This document shows positions 43,275 through 49,089 of a stretch of 49,089 bases of DNA, in pieces. This DNA is from Streptococcus sanguinis SK49 (GTDB taxonomy: Bacteria; Bacillota; Bacilli; Lactobacillales; Streptococcaceae), in NCBI RefSeq assembly GCF_000212815.1, contig NZ_GL890985.1, positions 1,484,253-1,533,341 on the forward strand, written 5' to 3'. The position numbers were made by a program, and so were the translations under genes. The first letter of the stretch is position 1; the number at the start of each line of letters is the position of its first letter. The notes beneath the pieces were generated by a model that worked only from the letters and a program-made list of their open reading frames with translations, ran no database searches and had not been told where the DNA came from.

Positions 43275-44324
43275 CTACTTAAACTGCTGAGAAAAACGAA
43301 TATCTCCTTGGTAGAAGCCACGAATATCGTTGATACCGTAGCGAAGCATAGCTACCCGCTCTTGACCAAGACCAAAGGCAAATCCAGAGTATTTCTCTGC
43401 ATCAATACCGCTCATTTCCAGCACGCGCGGATGCACCATACCAGCTCCCATAATTTCAATCCAGCCGGTCTTCTTGCAGACATTACAGCCAGCACCGCCA
43501 CACTTAAAGCAGGAAACATCCACTTCAACAGACGGCTCTGTGAATGGGAAGTATGACGGACGCAGACGGATACTGCGGTCTTGGCCGAACATCTTCTGGA
43601 CAATCAGTTGCAGCGTTCCTTGCAGGTTGGCCATGGAAATATTTTCTCCAACCACCAGGCCTTCAATCTGATGAAATTGGTGAGAGTGAGTCGCATCATC
43701 GGTATCCCGACGGAAAACGCGCCCCGGTGAGATCATCTTGAGTGGCCCTTTAGAAAAGTCATGAGCGTCCATAGCCCGCGCCTGTACCGGACTGGTGTGG
43801 GTTCTGAGCAGGATCTCCTCTGTAATGTAGAAAGTGTCCTGCATATCCCGTGCAGGGTGGTCCTTAGGCAGATTCATCCTCTCAAAGTTGTAATAGTCCT
43901 TTTCCACTTCAAAGCCGTCCACGACCTGATAGCCCATCCCGATGAAAATATCTTCAATTTCTTCACTAGTCTGGCTGAGAATATGTCGGTTGCCTACCGG
44001 AATTTGACGACCTGGTAGGGTCACGTCTAAGGATTCCTCAGCCAGTTTCAGAGCTACTAATTGCTCTTCCATCTCTTGAGCAGTCTTTTCAAAGGCTGCT
44101 GTCAGAATATCACGCGCTTCATTGACGTGCTTCCCGATAATCGGCCGCATTTCTGCAGAGATATCCTTCATCCCTTTCAGGACTTCAGTCAGCGAACCTT
44201 TCTTACCCAAGACAGCTACACGCAAGTCCTGCAATTCCTTTTGATTCTCCGCCTTGAGCTGCTTGAGAGAAGCTAGAGTCTCTTCACGCAGGCTTTTTAG
44301 TTGTTCTTCAATCGTTTTCGTCAT
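43275..44324 (-). CDS. pheS: Phenylalanyl-tRNA synthetase alpha subunit
   Basis: A 349-aa class II synthetase catalytic subunit. An N-terminal coiled-coil arm covers about 1-85. Motif 2 is [19 protein letters not shown] and motif 3 is [14 protein letters not shown], with the [17 protein letters not shown] insertion typical of bacterial PheS. It is preceded by a T-box leader. It forms the alpha2-beta2 enzyme with pheT. Confidence 0.95.
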   Translation of the reverse strand: MTKTIEEQLKSLREETLASLKQLKAENQKELQDLRVAVLGKKGSLTEVLKGMKDISAEMRPIIGKHVNEARDILTAAFEKTAQEMEEQLVALKLAEESLDVTLPGRQIPVGNRHILSQTSEEIEDIFIGMGYQVVDGFEVEKDYYNFERMNLPKDHPARDMQDTFYITEEILLRTHTSPVQARAMDAHDFSKGPLKMISPGRVFRRDTDDATHSHQFHQIEGLVVGENISMANLQGTLQLIVQKMFGQDRSIRLRPSYFPFTEPSVEVDVSCFKCGGAGCNVCKKTGWIEIMGAGMVHPRVLEMSGIDAEKYSGFAFGLGQERVAMLRYGINDIRGFYQGDIRFSQQFK

Positions 44325-44334
44325 TTTCCCTCCA

Positions 44335-44535
44335 AAATAAAAAGCGCGCCAATCTCCATAAGCGGAGCGTTGACACGCGGTACCATCCGTTTTTTATCTG
44401 GCAAGCCAGACCTTACTTATCAATCCTAGAGCAAGTGAATTCGCCTAGCTTTCATCTAGAGAGCTTTCAGTCGCTGGCTCCCCTCCCTGTTAAACTTCCC
44501 CTAGGTTACTGGTCTTGCGGATTGCTATTCAGTTA
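44335..44535 (-). promoter_or_regulatory. T-box riboswitch (Phe specifier) of pheS
   Basis: Minus strand: a stem I closed by CCTAG/CTAGG has the specifier TTC (44437-44439) in the loop GAATTCA. The T-box core ATGGTACCGCGTG lies at 44374-44386. A terminator stem GCGTGTCAA...TTGGCGCGC with inner CTCC/GGAG is followed by TTTTTATTTT. Uncharged tRNA-Phe should allow antitermination into pheS. A promoter (TTGCGA, 17 bp, TAGAAT) lies at 44542-44570. Confidence 0.88.
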
Positions 44536-44541
44536 TACTTC

Positions 44542-44570
44542 ATTCTAACAGATTTCTAAACATTTCGCAA
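44542..44570 (-). promoter_or_regulatory. Promoter of the pheS T-box leader
   Basis: TTGCGA (44565-44570), 17-bp spacer, TAGAAT (44542-44547) on the minus strand, immediately before the T-box leader. Confidence 0.6.
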
Positions 44571-44605
44571 GCTAAGTTAAAGAATTTACAAGAAGAGACT
44601 ATCAA

Positions 44606-44635
44606 GAAAAAGAAGCCTGTCAAACAACAGACTTC
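44606..44635 (-). terminator. Terminator of trpX
   Basis: Minus strand: GAAGTCTGT pairs with ACAGGCTTC (one G-U), 6-nt loop, then TTTTT. It closes the single-gene trpX transcript. Confidence 0.8.
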
Positions 44636-44642
44636 CTTCTTT

Positions 44643-45650
44643 CTATTTAATCACTTGTCCTGCTTCTTTCAGAACATCTTCTGGTACAGTAATGCCAAGT
44701 TCTTTGGCATTTTTAGTATTGATTACAGATTTACCTGTGTCGAAAATATCTACTGCAGTGTCAGCAGGTTTAGCACCTTTAAGGACTTTAGCAGCCATTT
44801 TACCTGTCGCAACACCTAGATCATACTGGTCTACAACAACAGAGGCAAGGCCTCCTTCTTCTACCATGGCTGTCGCACTTGGATAAATTGGTTTCTTAGC
44901 TTCTTTATTGCTGGACACAACTGTCGCAAAAGCTGAAGCAATGGTATTGTCAATTGGAATCCATATAGCATCAACCTTGCCAGTCATGACATTCATGGTT
45001 GAAGCAATTTCATTGGTCGAAGGAACAGAGTATTCCTCTACCTTGTAGCCTGCCTCTTCAGCTAATTTTTTGAACTCTTCTACCTGAGCTTTGGAGTTGT
45101 CTTCGCTGCTAGAGTAGAGCGCACCGATAGTTTTGACATCTGGAGTTAATTTTTTAATCAGCTCTAGCTGTTGCTTAGCTGGATTGCGGTCAGAGACACC
45201 AGTGATATTGCCACCTGGCTTGTCCAGATTTTTCACTAGATTTGCTCCAACTGGATCTGTGATAGCTCCCATGACAATAGGCTTGTCCTTAGTAGCTGCA
45301 GCTAGTCCTTGAGCAGATGGAGTCGCAATCCCAATCAGCACATCGTTGTCATTGGAAACCAGCTGCTTACTCATAGTAGAGACCTTACTCTGATCTCCCT
45401 CAGCATTCATAAAGTCAATCTTAATCTTGTCTCCCTTATAGCCTTCCTCAGCCAAACCATCCTGAATCCCCTTGTAAATCAAATCTAGCGAAGGGTGGCT
45501 GACATACTGCAGCACGCCTACCTTGACTGTCTGACTGTCACTGTTAGTCTTCGTGGTGTTGCCTTTGCTGTTCAAGCTGGAATAGACAATCCCACCGATT
45601 GCCAAAACGGCCAAAAGGCCTAAGATAGTTACTAATCGTTTGTTTTTCAT
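44643..45650 (-). CDS. trpX: TrpX-type ABC transporter substrate-binding protein
   Basis: A 335-aa binding protein of the ABC_sub_bind (DUF534) family. A single N-terminal hydrophobic segment anchors it, with no lipobox Cys. VKVGVLQYVSHPSLDLIYKG and GALYSSSEDNSKAQVEEF are close to the pneumococcal TrpX. Its leader is a T-box with a Trp-type specifier, which supports tryptophan uptake. In pneumococcus the permease and ATPase genes follow trpX, but here a terminator and then pheS follow. The partner genes must be elsewhere or missing. Confidence 0.87.
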   Translation of the reverse strand: MKNKRLVTILGLLAVLAIGGIVYSSLNSKGNTTKTNSDSQTVKVGVLQYVSHPSLDLIYKGIQDGLAEEGYKGDKIKIDFMNAEGDQSKVSTMSKQLVSNDNDVLIGIATPSAQGLAAATKDKPIVMGAITDPVGANLVKNLDKPGGNITGVSDRNPAKQQLELIKKLTPDVKTIGALYSSSEDNSKAQVEEFKKLAEEAGYKVEEYSVPSTNEIASTMNVMTGKVDAIWIPIDNTIASAFATVVSSNKEAKKPIYPSATAMVEEGGLASVVVDQYDLGVATGKMAAKVLKGAKPADTAVDIFDTGKSVINTKNAKELGITVPEDVLKEAGQVIK

Positions 45651-45749
45651 GTTCTTTCTCCATTTCTATGATTTATATTTTCTATCAATCCCTAGGGACG
45701 CCATCGTTTAAACATAGGCAATTCTCCTTGTTTTTTTATAATAAGCAAC

Positions 45750-45995
45750 AAAAAATCCTCACACAGGTATTCTGTGTGAGGGCGAAAATCGCGGTGCCAC
45801 CTCAATTATGGAAAATAGCTAATATTCCCCATGTCTCTATCTTGTCATCAAACAAGCTGCACTGTAAGGTGTGCCTACCGAATTCTTATTGTTTCAAATT
45901 CATTTTATCCATTAGCCCAATTTCGTAAAGATTTGCTGCTCATTTCCACCAACCACAAGCTCGCTAAAAACAAATACATCTACTACTTTTCTAAT
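45750..45995 (-). promoter_or_regulatory. T-box riboswitch (Trp specifier) of trpX
   Basis: Minus strand: the stem I apical loop GGTTGGTGGAAA is typical of T-boxes. The likely specifier is TGG (45909-45911) in AATGGATA. The T-box core GGTGGCACCGCG lies at 45790-45801. A 10-bp terminator stem CCTCACACAG/CTGTGTGAGG with ATTTTTTG follows (45750-45781). The fold of stem I was inferred by eye, so the codon assignment is less sure than for pheS. Confidence 0.8.
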
Positions 45996-46002
45996 TTCCT
46001 AT

Positions 46003-46031
46003 ATTTTAAGTTTTTCCTGAAAGGATGTCAA
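46003..46031 (-). promoter_or_regulatory. Promoter of the trpX T-box leader
   Basis: TTGACA (46026-46031), 17 bp, TAAAAT (46003-46008) on the minus strand, starting the leader. Confidence 0.7.
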
Positions 46032-46142
46032 GACCTTTTTGAAAATTTTTATAAAATGTTCGGATTTGGTTTATAGAGGCAGTTATAGGAAAAAATTAAA
46101 TTGCTTTTTGCCGAGACTTTAGAAGCTTTTAGCTTGGTTTTT

Positions 46143-46151
46143 TGTTATAAT
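46143..46151 (+). promoter_or_regulatory. Extended -10 promoter of fbpA/rqcH
   Basis: TGTTATAAT on the plus strand is a TGn-extended -10, 30 nt before the ATG. AAGGAG gives the ribosome-binding site. Confidence 0.55.
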
Positions 46152-46180
46152 TTTCTGTAGCAACTTTCAAGGAGAAAAAC

Positions 46181-47830
46181 ATGTCTTTCGACGGATTTTT
46201 TTTACACCACATGACAGAGGAGCTCCGCCGCGAATTGCTGGGCGGCCGTATTCAGAAAATTAATCAGCCCTTTGAGCAAGAGCTGGTTTTACAGATTCGA
46301 AGCAACCGCCAAAGCCACAAGCTGCTCCTGTCAGCCCACTCGGTTTTTGGGCGTGTCCAGCTGACAGATACCACGTTTGAAAATCCAGCTGTTCCCAATA
46401 CCTTTATCATGGTCATGCGCAAATACCTGCAGGGCGCTGTTATTGAAGCAATCCAGCAGGTAGAGAATGACCGGATTTTGGAAATCAGCGTCTCCAATAA
46501 GAACGAAATCGGAGATAGCGTTGCTGTGACTCTGGTTATTGAAATCATGGGCAAGCACAGCAATATCATTCTCTTGGACAAGGCTAGCGATAAGATTATT
46601 GAAGCCATCAAACATGTCGGATTTTCACAAAATAGCTATCGAACTATCCTGCCGGGCTCAACCTATGTCGCACCGCCTCAAACAGGCAGCCTCAACCCTT
46701 TCACTGTGGGCGACGAAAAGCTCTTTGAAATACTTCATACTGAAGACTTAGAGTCCAAACGCCTGCAGCAGATTTTTCAGGGATTGGGCCGAGATACGGC
46801 TACTGAGCTCAGTGGCCGTCTGACAGCTGACAAGCTCAAAACTTTCCGTGCATTTTTTGCCAGTCCGACTCAGCCTAGCCTGACCGAAAAATCCTTCTCT
46901 GCTCTGCTATTTTCCGATAGCAAGACCCAAATGTCCACGCTATCCGAGCTTTTGGACACTTTCTATAAGGACAAAGCAGAGCGCGATCGGGTCAACCAGC
47001 AGGCCAGCGAGCTCATCCGCCGAGTAGAAAATGAGTTGGAAAAGAACCGGAAAAAGCTGGGCAAGCAAGAGGAAGAGCTCCTAGCAACGGAGAATGCAGA
47101 GGAATTCCGCCAAAAAGGGGAACTCTTGACCACCTTTCTCCATCAGGTACCCAATGACCAGGAACAGGTGGAATTGGACAATTACTACACAGGTGAGAAG
47201 ATTAGCATCTCGCTTGACAAGGCCCTAACCCCCAACCAAAATGCCCAGCGCTATTTTAAACGCTACCAGAAGCTCAAGGAAGCCGTCAAACATCTGACCA
47301 GCTTGATCGAGGAAACACGGACTACGATTCTCTATCTAGAGAGCGTGGAAACAGCCCTTGCTCAAGCCAGCCTGACTGAAATTGCGGAAATTCGGGAGGA
47401 ACTAATCCAGACTGGCTTTATCCGCCGACGCCAAAGAGAGAAAATCCAGAAAAGACAGAAACCGGAGAAATATTTGGCAACAGATGGCCAAACTATTATC
47501 CTAGTTGGACGCAATAATCTACAAAATGACGAGCTGACTTTTAAGATGGCTAAAAAAGATGAGCTTTGGTTCCATGCTAAGGATATCCCAGGTAGTCACG
47601 TGGTCATCACAGGCAATCTTCAGCCCAGCGATGAAGTTAAGACTGACGCTGCTGAGCTAGCGGCCTACTTCTCCAAGGCCAGACTCTCTAATCTGGTCCA
47701 AGTAGATATGATTGAGACTAGAAAACTCAATAAACCAACTGGTGGCAAGCCAGGATTTGTCACCTATACAGGCCAGAAAACCCTGCGCGTCACACCGAAT
47801 GAAGAGAAAATTAAAAGCATGAAAATGTAA
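46181..47830 (+). CDS. Rqc2/RqcH homologue, fibronectin-binding protein FbpA/PavA
   Basis: A 549-aa NFACT protein, the length of pneumococcal PavA (about 551). The NFACT-N domain holds D97-R98 (ENDRILEI), the pair needed for alanine-tailing by B. subtilis RqcH. A coiled coil spans about 270-430 and the NFACT-R domain follows at about 435-545 (DELWFHAKDIPGSH). In streptococci it is also known as an adhesin on the cell surface, although it has no signal peptide or anchor. Both roles are established for homologues. The sequence here supports ribosome rescue directly and adhesion only by homology. Confidence 0.92.
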   Translation: MSFDGFFLHHMTEELRRELLGGRIQKINQPFEQELVLQIRSNRQSHKLLLSAHSVFGRVQLTDTTFENPAVPNTFIMVMRKYLQGAVIEAIQQVENDRILEISVSNKNEIGDSVAVTLVIEIMGKHSNIILLDKASDKIIEAIKHVGFSQNSYRTILPGSTYVAPPQTGSLNPFTVGDEKLFEILHTEDLESKRLQQIFQGLGRDTATELSGRLTADKLKTFRAFFASPTQPSLTEKSFSALLFSDSKTQMSTLSELLDTFYKDKAERDRVNQQASELIRRVENELEKNRKKLGKQEEELLATENAEEFRQKGELLTTFLHQVPNDQEQVELDNYYTGEKISISLDKALTPNQNAQRYFKRYQKLKEAVKHLTSLIEETRTTILYLESVETALAQASLTEIAEIREELIQTGFIRRRQREKIQKRQKPEKYLATDGQTIILVGRNNLQNDELTFKMAKKDELWFHAKDIPGSHVVITGNLQPSDEVKTDAAELAAYFSKARLSNLVQVDMIETRKLNKPTGGKPGFVTYTGQKTLRVTPNEEKIKSMKM

Positions 47831-47927
47831 AAATGTCCTTTTTAACTATGAAACAGACTCAGGAGCATGACAGTCATTAGCTAGCTGAAGCTTTCTATTA
47901 TCTCCATCAACTTTAATAATTTTTTAT

Positions 47928-47963
47928 AAAAAACAGGTAGAACATAAGTTCTACCTGTTTTTG
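47928..47963. terminator. Bidirectional terminator between convergent genes
   Basis: AAAACAGGTAGAAC and GTTCTACCTGTTTT form a 14-bp perfect stem with an ATAA loop and A/T flanks. It serves both the fbpA gene and the LPXTG gene from the right. Confidence 0.92.
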
Positions 47964-48014
47964 TGCTCTACCAAAATTCTTCTAGTTCATTAATAGAATT
48001 TCTTCAAGCCTATG

Positions 48015-49089
48015 TTAGTCCTCAGACTTTTTCTTTCTCTTCGATAAACCTAACAGTCCTAAACCAGATACTCCAGCAAGTAAACTTGCAGTCAAGTATG
48101 AGGTTTGCTCAGTACCAGTCTTAGGAAGAGTTTTAGATGCTTCACGTCTAGAGAGAACAGGTGGTACAGGCTGTACTGGAACAGGAAGCTCTGTCACAGT
48201 AGGAACGTAGGATGCAGTAATGGTGTTACCATTACGATCCTTACGAATTACAACTACTCCTTTTGCCTGACCTACAAAATTGGATTCAGGAACAAATGTT
48301 ACAGTACCATCAGATGAAATAGTGTAGGTCCCTTCTCCAGGAACAACTTTTTCAGTAGAACCGTCTTCAAATGTTGGAGCTACTGATAAGTCAATATCTC
48401 CATCAAAAATCGGCTTACCAGTCTGCGTTTGACCTTTGAGACCTTCTGATGTTGCATTCTCAACTCGTGTTTGTCCAATAACTGTTGGAGTATAGATAGC
48501 AGTAACAACATTTCCATAAATATCTAGACGTTTTACAACTACCCCTTTAGCAGTTCCAACAAAGTCTGGTTCTGGTGTAAACGTAATCTTACCATCTTTA
48601 TCAATAGTATAGGTTCCTTCACCTGGAACGACCAGTGTCGTATTACCATCCTCAAAGGTTGGTGGAACTGTACTATCGATATGTCCTTCAAACACTGGCG
48701 TTGCTACTTGTGTTTGACCTTTGGCTCCTGTAGAGGTTTTATCTCGTCCAGTAGATGGATCCACAACTGTTGGAAGATAAGTAGCCGTTACTGAAGTTCC
48801 GTTCTTATCCTTACGAATAATGATTACACCAGTCCCTTTACCTACAAAATCAGATTCTGGAGTGAAAGTTACAACTCCCTTATCATCAAGTTCATACACA
48901 CCTTCACCAGGAATAACTTTCTTAACGCTACCATCATCAAATGTTGGTAAGACAGTCTCATCGATTGGAACTAATGGATGTCCTGCTTCAAAGATTGGGG
49001 TGCCAGTTTGAACCATACCTTTAATATTTGCAGAAGAAGCATCATTTCCAGTTGGAGTCACCTTAGTAAACTCTGGGCTGTAAGTCGCA
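48015..49089 (-). CDS. CshA-type repeat LPXTG surface protein, C-terminal part
   Basis: The 3' end of a gene whose 5' part lies beyond the window. The open frame runs to 49089, although the first convenient start is at 49061. It consists of CshA-type fibril repeats of about 95-100 residues (PTFEDG, VVPGEGTYTI, VTFTPE.DFVG, VVIRKD.NG), followed by a Pro-rich spacer. The sorting signal is LPKTG (48114-48128), a hydrophobic segment and a KRKKK tail. Sortase should anchor it to peptidoglycan. CshA-type proteins of oral streptococci form adhesive fibrils binding host and microbial ligands. Confidence 0.9.
   Translation of the reverse strand, partial: ATYSPEFTKVTPTGNDASSANIKGMVQTGTPIFEAGHPLVPIDETVLPTFDDGSVKKVIPGEGVYELDDKGVVTFTPESDFVGKGTGVIIIRKDKNGTSVTATYLPTVVDPSTGRDKTSTGAKGQTQVATPVFEGHIDSTVPPTFEDGNTTLVVPGEGTYTIDKDGKITFTPEPDFVGTAKGVVVKRLDIYGNVVTAIYTPTVIGQTRVENATSEGLKGQTQTGKPIFDGDIDLSVAPTFEDGSTEKVVPGEGTYTISSDGTVTFVPESNFVGQAKGVVVIRKDRNGNTITASYVPTVTELPVPVQPVPPVLSRREASKTLPKTGTEQTSYLTASLLAGVSGLGLLGLSKRKKKSED
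48189..49028 (-). repeat. Three tandem CshA-type repeats (about 255-300 bp each)
   Basis: Repeat 1 covers about 48729-49028, repeat 2 48444-48728 and repeat 3 48189-48443, read right to left on the minus strand. Each translates to a GxKGQTQ...FEDG...PGEGTY...FVG...KD.NG block. Further repeats are expected to the right. Confidence 0.8.

Overview
The window reads as chromosomal DNA of a viridans-group Streptococcus of the mitis/sanguinis type. S. sanguinis or a close relative is my best guess. The inference rests on PgdA, CiaRH, PepN, a duplicated PstB, Spx, a PavA/FbpA (RqcH) homologue, a TrpX-type binding protein and an LPXTG protein with CshA-type repeats. No rRNA, tRNA, CRISPR array, insertion sequence or phage module was seen. 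Almost all genes lie on the minus strand. The plus-strand genes are 33909-34634, 36650-38395 and 46181-47830.

Layout by coordinate. 1-5.6 kb: peptidoglycan deacetylase pgdA, glyoxalase gloA, a ketopantoate-reductase-like gene, then ciaH and ciaR preceded by a low-complexity membrane-anchored protein in the CiaX position. Three CiaR-like hexamers at 11-bp spacing sit upstream of that gene. 5.9-8.5 kb: aminopeptidase pepN. 8.6-12.1 kb: an accessory module that resembles the type VII 'reverse-domain' lipase toxin TslA: two small helical partner proteins, a WXG-containing helical domain, a frame-broken lipase domain, and two paralogous membrane-anchored immunity-like proteins with vestiges of further toxin and immunity genes between them. 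12.2-17.3 kb: the phosphate operon pstS-pstC-pstA-pstB-pstB-phoU. 17.4-22.3 kb: rRNA methyltransferase, inositol monophosphatase family, UPF0223, spx, ribF, truB. 22.5-26.5 kb: poorly characterised genes including a DUF2130 protein and a membrane-anchored orphan bracketed by duplicated terminator-promoter segments.

26.6-30.8 kb: a TetR-controlled heterodimeric ABC exporter with a consensus promoter and two 17-bp operators. 30.9-33.8 kb: a GNAT enzyme and a TetR-permease-ATPase set in the same order as hrtRBA. 33.9-36.4 kb: an unknown gene, a zinc alcohol dehydrogenase with a MerR/AdhR-type promoter, and a lipoprotein with two CopY-like boxes. 36.6-39.9 kb: GNAT, a MetE-like methyltransferase with a degenerate MET-box, an alpha/beta hydrolase and a DUF1722 protein. 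40-44.6 kb: pheS-GNAT-pheT behind a Phe T-box. 44.6-46 kb: trpX alone behind a Trp-type T-box. 46.2-47.8 kb: fbpA/rqcH. 48.0 kb to the end: the C-terminal part of a CshA-repeat LPKTG surface protein, cut by the window edge.

The strongest candidate for something new is the broken TslA-like locus. Also worth attention are several well-formed regulatory sites (CiaR triple repeat, 19-bp-spacer dyad, paired cop boxes, paired TetR operators). All calls were made by reading the sequence. No database search was run, so family names rest on recalled motifs and gene order.
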